From assembly GCA_025617745.1 (NCBI GenBank), contig CM046869.1, forward strand, positions 2,502,823-2,566,822: a DNA stretch of 64,000 bases. The letters are read 5' to 3'. Shown here piece by piece: positions 23,471-33,424 of this stretch; position 1 is the first letter of the stretch, and each line of letters begins with the position of its first letter. The notes beneath the pieces were generated by a model. The model saw nothing but the letters and a program-made list of their open reading frames with translations. It searched no databases and had not been told where the DNA came from. The DNA is from Heliocidaris erythrogramma (Eukaryota > Echinodermata > Echinoidea > Camarodonta > Echinometridae). Position numbers and translations under genes: made by a program.

Positions 23471-23866
23471 TAGAGTACCGAAGTGATGACGTCACAAAAA
23501 GCTATTTTTTCATTTTGATATTTTTTATACCATATCTCAAAGGAACATGGTGAAAAACATCCAGATCCCAAATTTTATGGCAATTGGCTCATTGGGCCCC
23601 GAGATATGGCCGCATGAATACCTCCTTAGCCCCATTGAAGTCAGTGTTAAATTGGCCTGGTTCTAAACTGTTAAGAACCAGGCCAATTTACACTGACTTC
23701 AATGGGGCTAATTAGATATTCATATAGCCTTACCTTGGGCCACCATGAACTGATTCATGTCAAATTTGATGTGTGAACGTTTTCCATCATGCTCTACCTA
23801 AATATGGTCATAAAAATACTGAAATACAAAAATCAAAATTTGATGACGTCACACTTCGGTACTCTA
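23471..23866. mobile_element. Foldback element with CRE (TGACGTCA) at each end
   Basis: The left end TAGAGTACCGAAGTGATGAC and the right end GTCACACTTCGGTACTCTA are inverted, and each continues into a full TGACGTCA palindrome (left at about 23487, right at about 23842). The middle contains a near-perfect hairpin at 23627-23710. Nothing is coded. Confidence 0.8.
23627..23710. repeat. Long near-perfect hairpin, ~38-bp arms, 9-base loop
   Basis: TAGCCCCATTGAAGTCAGTG runs on through TTGGCCTGGTTCT, then a loop of about nine bases, then AGAACCAGGCCAA through CACTGACTTCAATGGGGCTA. Pairing is perfect apart from one bulged base. It is the centre of the CRE-ended foldback. Confidence 0.9.
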
Positions 23867-24074
23867 TATAATCTGAGGTTGTTAGTCTGCTATCCTTGTT
23901 GATGTTTATTCTACAAAAGTTTTTGAGTTTCAAGAGATAAGTTCATTACATGTATGGTATGTTCTTTTCTTTTTTCGAATGATGAATGAAAATTTGTAGT
24001 GATCAATTAGTATTGATTCACATTCAACAAATGCATGTTATAATTGCTCTGAGCAGGATGATACTGTTTATAAC

Positions 24075-24219
24075 CAGGGATGCTATATTTCAGACAAAAA
24101 GTAGGAATTCCTACCTTTTCAACATATTTTTAGCCATAGAAAACCACTTTTTATGTACACAAGGGCCCATTCTAGATGATTTTTCCTACTTTTTTTATCA
24201 ATTCTAAGTGGCATCCCTG
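24075..24219. mobile_element. 145-bp MITE with 9-bp TIRs and a 6-bp target duplication
   Basis: CAGGGATGC at 24075-24083 and GCATCCCTG at 24211-24219 are perfect inverted ends. TATAAC flanks both sides (24069-24074 and 24220-24225). An internal GTAGGAATTCCTAC palindrome is present. This is one of the few elements here whose limits are fixed by a target duplication. Confidence 0.85.
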
Positions 24220-24301
24220 TATAACTGTAATGTTATTTACAATGTCTTTGTATGGTACCTTCCACTATGATGTTGAGCATACTATTTTAGGATACTCTCT
24301 A

Positions 24302-24332
<31 letters not shown>

Positions 24333-24340
24333 ACACGCAC
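24302..24340. repeat. Poly-C followed by (AC)n microsatellite
   Basis: About 17 C bases run straight into about ten AC repeats with one G interruption. Confidence 0.9.
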
Positions 24341-24784
24341 CCGTAAGGAAAAGAATGTAAACGCTAATTACAAGGCAAGTTATGGTTCAATTTAAATATT
24401 AATGTATTAAAGTATCAATTAACAGTATACATTTCAAGTACCGGTGGTAAGTGTTGTGTTATTTCATATTAGATGAGCCTCAAAGCTCCTTCACCTCCGA
24501 ATGTGTAGTCTAACTAATCAAGCGACTCACACATCCATGCACTAATAACATCTCTGGCAGCTGTCTGTTCGCTCTCTCCATCAATGCAAATAATTTGCAT
24601 TTCAAAGGCTTCCAAGAAATCAATAGTCCTTTATCAATACCCTTTCTTCCTTTTGAATATACGGCCTTGGAGCCTCCTTTAGAAACTGCTTGATAGGAGG
24701 GTTTAAGAGGGACATGATTTAGGATAGAAAGTGGAATTTGTCTTTGTTGTTTGGTTGGATCTGAGGTTTTGAGAGTTAGGTCCA

Positions 24785-25072
24785 CCCTTATAAAAAAATA
24801 CCATGGTAATACTACGTATTTCATGGTATTACCGCCATAATACCACGAAAACATGGTAAATCCGTGGTACACATCGTATTGCCACAGTATTACTACGAAA
24901 AACATTGTATATTCATAGTATTTGCATCGTGTACCATGAAAAGCATGGTACATTCATAGTATTTTCATCTTGACAATGGGTAACGTGGTAAATTCATGGT
25001 ACTTTCACAGTAATACTATCCCAATTTACTGCAGTATTACCATGGTATTACCATGGTACTTTTTTGTAAGGG
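24785..25072. mobile_element. MITE with CCCTTATAAAAAA ends and internal ACCATGGTA motifs
   Basis: The left end CCCTTATAAAAAAATACCAT and the right end ATGGTACTTTTTTGTAAGGG are inverted. The interior is a series of ATGGTA / TACCAT and GTATTAC / GTAATAC words in both orientations, making the whole element a diffuse palindrome. No clear target duplication is visible. Confidence 0.8.
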
Positions 25073-25499
25073 CAGAGCTTAGAGAAAGGGGGGTTTGTTG
25101 AGGTTCTAGTAGTATAGGAAGCAGAGAGTAAAGAGAACCATAAAAGATGCTAGAGGTTATGTGTATAAGAGTTGAATGGGAGAGAGGGGCTTTTAACAAA
25201 TTGCTGTTATCTCTTTTCTTCTCCACTCTTGTCTTTTGTTGAAGCTGTTTAAAGCTTCTGCAAAAGCAAAAGAAACATTAAACGAACATTATATTGTAGA
25301 TGTAAAGACATATGCTTCATTTATTTTTTGCATGCAGAAATACATCTATACTAAAAGGATACTAGAAATTGGATTACCATAAAGTGAATACATATTTTCT
25401 TTATAGGCCTACTTGTATGTGATCCAAACATTTCAATAAATTTAAGGTGTTTTTAATTCCTTAATGACATGAAGCACTTCCATTTAATAATGAATTATA

Positions 25500-25770
25500 A
25501 TAATAATAATAACGGTGGCTTCTTGTATAGCGCTCATGTCCGTCGTGTCGTGACGCTCCTGGCGCTTCAGCATTATTACCCCGGTCATAGCTTAGCGGCC
25601 AAATATGTACATGTAGCGCTCTAGCATATCGGGTACCCATTTACACCTGGGTAGAGAGTGGCAAATGTGGATTGATGTCTTGCCAAAGGACGTTAGTGCC
25701 GGGCTGGGATTCGAACCCTCAACCTTTTGATTAAGAGTCAAGTGAATGACCACGACACCTCCACTGTGTA
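25500..25770 (-). mobile_element. SINE with a tRNA-Lys-like head and (ATT)n tail
   Basis: Read on the minus strand, it starts with a tRNA-like region holding an A-box-like AGGTGTCGTGGTCA, an anticodon-loop-like GACTCTTAATC (CTT, lysine) and a perfect B box GGTTCGAATCC (plus-strand 25707-25717). The body includes GGTGTAAATGGGTACCC and ends GCGCTATACAAGAA followed by ATT repeats. The pol III promoter boxes, body and simple-repeat tail are the SINE layout. It is not a functional tRNA gene, because no acceptor stem closes. Confidence 0.8.
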
Positions 25771-27515
25771 TAGAGGAAACATGAAACATATGTCTAGGTA
25801 CAGGTTTCACAAACAAGAAGCAAAGTTTAATATGATCATTTATTAATTTGTCTGCATAATGCACACAATACAGCTGATTTCAATTATTCAGATGTCATAT
25901 TACGTGCAAAATTGTACAATGTGTTTGCACCGGCCATCATGCACTGGCGGATAAATGGGTTCTGCAAGAGTGTCGATGGGGGAGATGAGGCTAGCATCCT
26001 TGGTTGCTATGGAGATGGCTTCCTTGGTGACCGAAATACCACCTGAGCTATTCAGAGTATGAATGGAATGCCAGTGGGATGTATGATCAGGGAATTAATA
26101 ACATGGTGTATTGCAGCATGTACAGCATATATACATAGGCCTATACACCATCCAATTAAAGTAAGGAGGGAGATTTAGAATAGCAGGTCTACACCTCTTT
26201 GAGTAAGGTAGCTCAGCGAAACGCAATGGCGCATAAAGAAAGACGCAAAGAGGAAAATTGCTAGTTTTGCCTATGCTTCTAAAATTAGAATCAGACATAT
26301 CTAAATAAAAGTTGTCATATTAGTTTACTTAAAAGTGTACAAAGATGTAAATACTAATTCAACATTCTTATATTTTGGTTCTCCCTCTATAAAATAAAAT
26401 TTTGATTTGGAATAATTTTGTCATATGCGTCTTTCCTGCAGTTTTACGCGCCACAAAGTTACCTAAATGAAAAATAGGCCTACATGTCAGGGCAACATAC
26501 CAAATCATACTGTTGGGCATGCAAATTGAAATTGCAATAGCTAAAATGGACAATTTTATATATATATTACAGCTACATCTCGTGAACATACAGAATGCAT
26601 TCCTTGGGCAACTTAAAATGATGTATGGAAAAGTGTATTAGAGACCACATACCCAAAAGAGTGGGATTTTTTTTGCCACCATACTTACACATGTATGTAC
26701 ATGTAGGACTAAGTTGTTTGAATTTATTAAAGCTCACTAATAAAAACCATTATGGTTAAAAATGTATTTCATTGCATCCAACTTTCTTGTGTAGCCCTAT
26801 CATCAGATAATGCAAGTTCTATACATATAAATGTGTGTGGAGGAAAAACAATTTTAAAATCTACTTTTTTAGATAGAATAAAATGAAAAGAATAAACTTA
26901 CTACATGTATTTGCCAACACGGACAAACTGAAATAGTAGAAGTAATTCCAGAACAATTCTGCATGTGATTTTTGTGCAAATATTGACATGTCTTCTGTGG
27001 TCATATTGATTGAGATGCTAATATTGAGTATGAGTGCTTATGAAGTGCTGCACTTAAACAAAATTGCTTCAATTAATCAACACCTTTTGCTTTGATAGAC
27101 ATGGCTTTTCCTCTTTTCATCTGAATAAATTTGTTATGTCTTTAGAGAAAATTCAAATTTGCAATTCCTTAAAAAATATATTCACTTTATATCAGTAGTA
27201 TGGATGATAATTTTATCATGATTTTTTTCATGATTTTTCATGATTTAGCATTTCTCTTTATTCTTTCATCCATTTTGATCTCTTGTCACATGTATACTTT
27301 TCTTTATGTATTTTAATATGTATTTAATAATTTCAAAATGTATCAGCTTTTAATTAAGTACAATGCTGAATTTAGGTCAACAAACTTTATCACATCTAAT
27401 CAAATAAAATGAAATGATCATAATTATGTATCTAGTTGCAGAAATACCTAGATAGCCATGCTTTCAGTACTGACATAAAATATTTTCAAATTCTTTTTTC
27501 TTCATTATCTTTCAG

Positions 27516-27591
27516 GCTACCATACAGCAGACAGTGATACAGATTCAAGTTATAGTCGACATGATGGCACAAATGGCGATTCACATAGCAG
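27516..27591 (+). CDS. Coding exon 2 (76 bp), polar linker
   Basis: Bounded by acceptor TATCTTTCAG and donor AGCAG|GTGAGA. It takes one base from the exon at 251 to make Gly, encodes YHTADSDTDSSYSRHDGTNG then DSHS, and leaves two bases (AG) for the next exon, which completes Arg. The peptide is Ser/Asp-rich with no domain. Support comes from splice sites, the pyrimidine tract and phase agreement on both sides. As a 76-bp exon it cannot be skipped alone without a frameshift. Confidence 0.8.
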
Positions 27592-28717
27592 GTGAGAAAG
27601 ATTACTTATATTCAAAAGAAGTACAATGAGTTTGAAAAAAAAATTGTATGCATACATGTACAAACTTTGTGAAAAGAACAAAAATAACCACATCAACATA
27701 ATTTGGTGTGAAATTGAAAAGAAAAATTCTGATTTTCCATACTTGTATATCAAAATGAAGAATATAATTCATGTACAGCCCTGGAAAAAGTTATTAGACC
27801 AAGCTTCTGTAACAAGGGTACTATAATATGGATACAAAATTATAAAACTGATCTGTCTTTGTACTTCATTGAATAAATACTAAATTCCAGCAATTATACC
27901 TTGCTTTTATGATATTTTATTTCCTTGTTACCACAAAAATAACACTATCAGTAACCATTCTTGGTCTAATAATTATTTTCCATGGCTGTATGTACATAAC
28001 CGTGGATGAAATACCAACAAAATATGTCCAAATAATTCAGTGTTATAAGTATTCAAAATTCATCAGATGTGCTTGTACCAACTTGAGGATTGTGAATTTT
28101 ATATGTTAGCACTAATGCTAGTGTTAATTTCATTTCATAAAATCTTACATGTAGTTGTTTCTAAAATATTCTCAAGAAATGCCTAACAATTAATGTTTAA
28201 ATAATGTGAAAATAGTAGATAATGAAGAAGAAATGGAGAGAATATCTTCTTTTTTTTTGCACATTTGATGATACAATGGGATGGTAGGTTAACCCTTTCA
28301 AGACAATTGACCACATTTTGTGGTTTGGCTCAATAACTTTTGATTCAGAGCTCTGAAAAATATACCAGATGCATGAGTAGAAAGAGCAAAAACTTCAGCA
28401 TGCACTATGTCCATTTTTGTTGCTTGACCATATTGCGTTTGATGCCAGGAATTTTAAAAAGGAGAATAAGCTTTAATATCCTTAAATTGGCAACACATGA
28501 GGTTCGACAAAATCCCCAACCATGTATATTGTTTTCAAAGATATTACACCTTATTAGAACCATGTAGCACTATAAAAAGATAAATATTATCGTTGCTAAT
28601 TTGGAGAACAAAATGTAATCAATTTAGCCTTTTAAATAATTCCTGTCCTGAAGGGGTTAATGAAAACCCAGCCCTGAGATATAATTTCACCATCTATTCA
28701 ATTCTCATCTATTGCAG
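27592..28717 (+). other. Intron 2 (1.1 kb)
   Basis: Phase-2 intron, GTGAGA to TATTGCAG. It contains one MITE-like element (28289-28660); I see nothing else in it. Confidence 0.75.
28289..28660. mobile_element. MITE-like element with TTAACCCYTTCARGAC ends
   Basis: TTAACCCTTTCAAGAC at the left and GTCCTGAAGGGGTTAA at the right are inverted with two mismatches. The element ends about 57 bases before the next exon. No coding content. Confidence 0.65.
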
Positions 28718-28861
28718 ATACAATTCCAAAAGGCCACTCCCATCTTCCTTCCGTCTCATGTCCAAGGGTAACAGAGATGGCCCCATGAGAACCACACCCA
28801 AGGGGCCCAGTGGACCCCTCAAAGCTGACCATAGCATACAACCATTTACCAAGGAAAAGAG
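28718..28861 (+). CDS. Coding exon 3 (144 bp), basic Pro-rich segment
   Basis: Acceptor CATCTATTGCAG and donor AAGAG|GTTTGT. One base completes Arg with the previous AG. Forty-seven codons follow (YNSKRPLPSSFRLMSKGNRD, then TTPKGPSGP and IQPFTKEK), and AG is left over. The length is a multiple of three with equal phase on both sides, so it could be skipped in frame. The product is basic and Pro/Gly-rich with no recognised domain. The frame stays open past the donor for about 145 bases, so the 3' edge rests on consensus and phase. Confidence 0.85.
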
Positions 28862-28933
28862 GTTTGTACATAATGATCTTGAAAAGCACAACATGCAGCC
28901 TCAAGACAAATGGCTACAGTCTAAAGCGTTATT

Positions 28934-29068
28934 GGGAAAGTCCACCCTGATATTATTGATTAATTACAACTTCTTATTTCTTATCAGATTTTGCTCTAAC
29001 TTTCATTGATCTGTTTTCTTTAATTTTTCTGCTTCAACCAACTTGATATAAGGGTGGACTTTCCCTTT
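28934..29068. mobile_element. Foldback family H, short internally deleted copy
   Basis: GGGAAAGTCCACCCTGAT at the left and AGGGTGGACTTTCCC at the right are inverted. The right part (TTTCTTATCAGATTTTG, TTTTTCTGCTT) matches the right arm of the 498-bp copy at 40591-41088, but most of the left arm is gone. It starts only 72 bases after exon 3. Confidence 0.8.
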
Positions 29069-30139
29069 AGTTCTTTTGCAAGACAGTAATCTGCATTTTC
29101 CACTTGACCCAGGAGCATATGGGTACTGGTAGGAAGCGATTCCTTGAATGCTTCAGTGTATCAGAACAGCTAGGCTCCTTTAATTGGAAGCATAAATATT
29201 TGATTGTACACTTTACAAAAACTGAAACATATCATTTGTAGAACATGGGATCATAAATGTCATTGTAATCCAGTTAGTATTAAAATATCATTTTGTTTCA
29301 AGGAGTTCAATACGTCTTTTCCCATATACATTAGCATAGCTTTTTTCTTCACAATCCAGTGATTCCAGTCTCAAGGAAATTAAGACTTTCAGAATTGTAG
29401 AATAGTATCTTTTTTCCAGGCACTCTGAAATCAGACTGATAATAGACCCAACAAAATATTACATCACCCCTGTATGGCCAATGTTTTATTGGTTATCAAT
29501 CGGTTTGGAGTCGTCTGGTGTCATTATAGGGAAAGAGAGCTGTGTGGACACCATATGCAGACTAATCTTTATTGAGTCATTTGACCTTGCCCATGACTCA
29601 GAATGCGTACATGTACATGTATAAATATAACGTATTAAATTAATATGGAGACAATTATGATTGACATAATGTAACCACCTGTTGGTACACTGAACATCAC
29701 CTTTTCACTATTTATTTTAACCTTTTCAATGACCTCAATTGTCCATCTCTAATAGGTATTTGTCATGATTTTGTACATCCCCCATTCTTTCTTTCTTTGG
29801 CGTTCAATTTTTTTTCCCCGCCTACCGATATTCATTTTATCTGCCCTCTCTTATTTCTCATTTCACAATCAATGGAAGCTCCAGGATTTTGCAAACGAGG
29901 GTCCAATTCTTCATAACCCTGACATGCCAAAGAAAAAGAGAAGCTGATTGAGCATAAGAAATGGAGGGGTGCAATTCATAAAAAATATATTTGTAAAGAA
30001 AAACACAAAACAAAACAAAATTGACACTGTGACCCTTCCCCCGTCCCGATCATGACAGTGGACTCGTTCATCTCTTAATCAACATTTATTATTTTTGTAT
30101 ATCTTCTTCATACTGCATATTTTTCCCTATAGTATCTTA

Positions 30140-30440
30140 CTCTCTGCAGTTTTCTCTCTCTTTTATCCTTCATATTTCTCTCTCTCTCTCTTACCTGTTC
30201 AGTATCAGTTCCTCAGCCTCCCTCCCCCTCTCTTTCTACCACCCCCTCTCTCTCTCTCTACCCCCTCTCTCTCTCTCTCTCTCTCCCCCCTCTCTCTCTC
30301 TCTCTTATCCTTTATATTTGTTGCTCTCTCATTTTCCTCTTCAGTATCAGTTCCTCCCCTCTCTCTATCTTTCTCTCTCTTTTATCCTTCATACGTATCT
30401 CTGTCTCTCTTACTCTTCTCCTTTCCTATCTTTTCATGTC
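30140..30440. repeat. CT-rich microsatellite block
   Basis: Long (CT)n runs broken by C runs and short unique segments, on the plus strand. Apparent Leu/Ser-rich frames here are artefacts of the repeat. Such polypyrimidine tracts can form triplex DNA. Confidence 0.9.
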
Positions 30441-31110
30441 ATTAATTTGTCTCTCTCTTTAACCTTCCTTTTATATTTCCCTCTTTTTTATGAAGGAGGT
30501 TATTTCTAATCTTTTTATAGCAGTTACGTATACATTCTGCCAAGTCATGTTGGCACATGCAGTGCACAGCAGAAACATATCAAAATCTTTGACAGATATT
30601 TATAGATTTGATGCTACCTATTTTTCAAGGCAGATATATATCTGTTTCTCTTTGTCAAGGAGGGAAATGTCTTAATTATATGTATTTATTAATGTTCTTC
30701 CTCTATTTGTCTAGAGTCCATTAATTTGTTCAGAGTGAATAACTGATGCTCAAAATATCCCTCGTGATATACAGATAAGATTTTATCTTTATGTAACAAT
30801 GGATATGAAACAGGGTTGGATTTTTGTTGGCTCAACAGCATTGGATGCCAATGGGATATGTCAAGAAATGAGATGTTAATGGTATCTTTTTATTACTTAT
30901 GTTCACTAACCTTTGAAAGTAAAAGTAATTTGAGTCTTTGAGTTGACATTTAATGAATAATAGGGGAATAATATTGCATCTCACGTACATGTAGGAGAAA
31001 TAAATCTAAGGTTAGAATATATCTTCTTTCGAAATTTATTTCAGATTTCCTCCATTTTTGCAATTTAAAAGTTACACGGATGTATTAATAAGTTTGTAAC
31101 ATTCAGATTG

Positions 31111-31236
31111 AGCCCCATTTCCTAAAACTTGTTATCAGTAACAACTGCCATACTTCCATGACAAATCAGATGCAAGGATTTCAGTAGCTTATAACAGTAA
31201 TTGTAACTTGTTATCAAGTTTTATGAAACAGGAACC
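31111..31236 (+). mobile_element. Foldback family D, copy 3 (core partly deleted)
   Basis: Arms CCTAAAACTTGTTATCAGTA and AACTTGTTATCAAGTTTTAT with GAAACAGGAAC flank AATCAGATGCAAGGATTTC, AGTAGCTTATAACAG. It lacks the GCTCTCAGCC part of the core seen in copies at 18074, 40411 and 43130. It shares its arm type with 40411 and 56565. Confidence 0.8.
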
Positions 31237-31260
31237 TGGAGTCCTACATGTATGTATCGT

Positions 31261-31330
31261 CTGTTGAGAGCCAGAAGGACATTAACGCTATGTAAACATA
31301 TATGGGTTAAGGGCCTTCTAGCACTCAGCG
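31261..31330. repeat. Short hairpin family E, copy 1
   Basis: CTGTTGAGAGCCAGAAGGAC with a partly complementary GGCCTTCTAGCACTCAGC about 32 bases on. Family members are at 35690, 46650, 49597 and 61033. Confidence 0.65.
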
Positions 31331-31476
31331 CATAATATTATTATGTTCATGCAAAGAGGTCCCTTGCAAACTGTACATATTGATGCAGAGTTCATATTTA
31401 AAGAAAGAAAGATCTCCTAAATTTTTGCAGTGGTTACAATATCTCACATTTTTGTTTTACTTTCTTCCTATTAAAG

Positions 31477-32129
31477 ATCACCAGACGAGGGCTCTCCACG
31501 TGACCTTTGGGCGGAGCAGGGTGCAAGGCCTAAACACTACTCTTCTACAGACTCTCTAGAAACAGAACAAGTCACGCATATAGTTTTCCAAGACACTCCC
31601 ATTAGAAACGAATCCGACGACAAGAACGCCTCTTCTCGGCCCACCACACCTTCAGCATTACGCAAATCCTCAAGACCGCCATCGCCATCCAGGTCAGTAA
31701 GATTCGATGATGACACCGACGGGTCATACGACAGCGATAGGCGGGAGCGGAAATCACAGTCAAGGAGAAGTGAATCTCCAGCAGGCAAACAACACTCAAA
31801 TCGTCCAGACTCAAGACAACAGAATGGAACTTCCAATGGCGGTGACATGCCCGTGTACGCCACTGTTGATAAATCTAAGAAATCTAGGGCACCCTCTCGG
31901 CAAGGTGACGACCGTATGTCAAGGCATGATGTGTGGACAAACGGAGTTGAAAAGGAGGATCCATACAGTCGTATTAATGATGATAGTATTGTTAGACAAA
32001 GTGGTCGGAGTAGAACAGAACATGATTATGAAGAAGTGTCATTCAGACCACGATCAGAGATTATTACCTCCAGGTCACATGATTCAAGACAGGGGTCAGG
32101 TGATCCGAGAAGACGGAGCTTGAGTAAAG
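31477..32129 (+). CDS. Coding exon 4 (653 bp), large Ser/Arg-rich disordered region
   Basis: Acceptor TTCTTCCTATTAAAG and donor AGTAAAG|GTTTGT. One base completes Arg; 217 codons and one leftover base follow. The peptide is highly charged with many RS/SR and SP sites: SSRPPSPSRSVRF near residue 65, SDRRERKSQSRRSESP near 88, RRRSLSKG at the end. It carries a tyrosine motif PVYATVDK near residue 124, a possible SH2-type ligand after phosphorylation, plus DPYSRI and DYEEV sites. No folded domain is seen. GC content and codon regularity contrast with the intron on both sides. It is the longest exon here after the one at 251. The frame continues about 65 bases past the donor to a stop, and the phase match to 32756 supports the chosen end. 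Confidence 0.9.
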
Positions 32130-32755
32130 GTTTGTGTTTAGCCAAGACTATAACTTGTAAGGTGATTTGTAAGAGGGATCACTTGTATTCAAAATAGGTG
32201 TCATGAGGGCTGGATTGTTCACCAAGAGAAGTCAGGCTTGTTCACATACACTGTGTATGATGTGATAAACCGCCATGGGTTTTTTTAAACGTAAATAATG
32301 GCAAGTGGGGATGAATAAAATGGCTGCTCGCAAGAAAGGTCCTACACATACACACTTCTCTGTGTGATACACAAATGTGAAACACAGTACGCTTGAAAAA
32401 CCCCTACTTTCAAAAATGTTTCAACAATACAAATTTATGAGACAAGTCTTTAATGATAATAAAGTCTTTTTTCCTCTTTTCATCTTAATATAATAGTGTT
32501 CTATGATATTCAACCTCACAATTTATAAGCCGGTTTTGGATTTCGAGAAGACAAAGAAACTTTTTTTATTTATCAGTCAAAAGACGTTAAAAATAATATC
32601 AATAGTTGGGCAGTTTAAACCACTTACAGCACTTATTTATTTGATATATATTTATTTTGCACAAGCAGGTAAAAAGCATGCAAAATTACAAATGATGATA
32701 GAGGGCTGAGTATGATTAAAGATCATTTAACAAATCATTCCCCCCAACTACACAG
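32130..32755 (+). other. Intron 4 (626 bp)
   Basis: Phase-1 intron, GTTTGT to AACTACACAG. I see no repeat family or other feature in it. Confidence 0.8.
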
Positions 32756-32969
32756 AATCTAGATCATCAAGACCATCCACTCCAAGCCACAACGATCCTT
32801 CCTACGCAGCCGTCAACAAGCAGCCTTCCAAATCACAATCCATGACCAGTAGAGGGCGCTCTCACTCCAAAGAAAGCCTGTCATCGTATGGCAACCCATG
32901 TGTCATTGATGCAGACGATACCATCGAGCATCTGGGGTCAAGTCGACTTGATAACTTCTCATTCCAAAG
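32756..32969 (+). CDS. Coding exon 5 (214 bp), Ser-rich with a second tyrosine motif
   Basis: Acceptor CCAACTACACAG and strong donor CAAAG|GTAAGT. Two bases complete Glu with the leftover G of exon 4; 70 codons follow and AG is left. The product is Ser-rich (RSSRPSTPSHNDP, SRGRSHSKESLSS) and includes PSYAAVNKQ, which echoes PVYATVDK in exon 4. It ends in a more acidic, less repetitive stretch (VIDADDTIEHLGSSRLDNF). Phase 2 at the donor matches exon 6 at 53155, and also the candidate cassette at 37695. Confidence 0.9.
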
Positions 32970-33041
32970 GTAAGTGGTGAAGGAGAGATTTTCCTTTGTG
33001 GGAGAGGGGATAGTTTAGATCAGTTTAATCATCAAAATGTC

Positions 33042-33424
33042 CTTAAAGATAAAGTTGAGTTCTGGTTATGAGATTGAATTGTGAAAGAAACTGTCTCAAA
33101 GCAATTTGGAAAGGTTGATTAGATAGCACATAAGAATTGGTGTATGCTGTAAGGTTTTGGAATCACCAAAAATGATAAGAAATTGACTCAATCCTGCTGA
33201 GAGTCGCATGCACTGCACACAGAAATGTGTATATGGGACTGCACACAAATTTTCGGCCCGAACATTTCAGCTGTTTCTTGTCATATTTTGAATGTGAGGG
33301 CATTTGAAGAGCAATCCTTTTCAGGGGACATTTCTACTATGATAATCTTCCAAACTAACATAAAAAGAATGAGAAAGCTCACAAATTATTTTTTACCTTT
33401 CCCAGAACTCAACCTTCCCTTCAA
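33042..33424 (-). mobile_element. ~370-bp TIR element, copy B (inverted)
   Basis: Starts CTTAAAGATAAAGTTGAGTT and ends AACTCAACCTTCCCTTCAAA, which are inverted terminal repeats. The interior is the reverse complement of 21121-21486 and 50303-50690, including TTTCAGGGGACATTTCTACT. Open frames inside are shared only because the repeat is shared. Confidence 0.85.

Larger units (their letters stand above)
1155..27515 (+). other. Intron 1 of the visible gene, about 26 kb, repeat-rich
   Basis: Phase-1 intron from donor GTGGGT to acceptor CTTTCAG. Recognised contents are listed separately: homopolymer tracts, TIR and foldback elements, two tandem arrays, a SINE and a LINE fragment. I see no convincing genes or named repeats in 2282-4185, 4346-6363, 6843-8206, 8386-9564, 9826-11288, 11333-12420, 12546-13243, 14894-16263, 16309-17008, 18230-19350, 20391-21120, 22623-23470 or 25771-27515. 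Those stretches are AT-rich intron with short ORFs that lack family similarity. A weak candidate alternative first exon is at 12494-12545. Confidence 0.75.
28862..31476 (+). other. Intron 3 (2.6 kb)
   Basis: Phase-2 intron from GTTTGT to CTATTAAAG. It contains a short foldback (28934-29068), a CT-rich microsatellite block (30140-30440), foldback family D (31111-31236) and hairpin family E (31261-31330). The stretch 29069-30139 shows nothing recognisable. Confidence 0.75.

Noticed and set aside
24510-24953. 147-codon minus-strand open frame
   Set aside because: Half lies inside the ACCATGGTA-type MITE, and the rest has no recognisable similarity or codon bias.
25700-25770. Possible functional tRNA-Lys gene
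   Set aside because: A and B boxes are present, but the acceptor and D stems do not close and a SINE body follows.
25592-25864. Minus-strand open frame containing a KVEGSNPSPA stretch
   Set aside because: This peptide is a familiar translation of the tRNA-like part of SINEs, not a gene.
30095-30509. Leu/Ser-rich open frame on the plus strand
   Set aside because: Produced entirely by (CT)n microsatellite sequence; the same happens at 38796-39064 and 43946-44140, and on the minus strand at 47324-47638.
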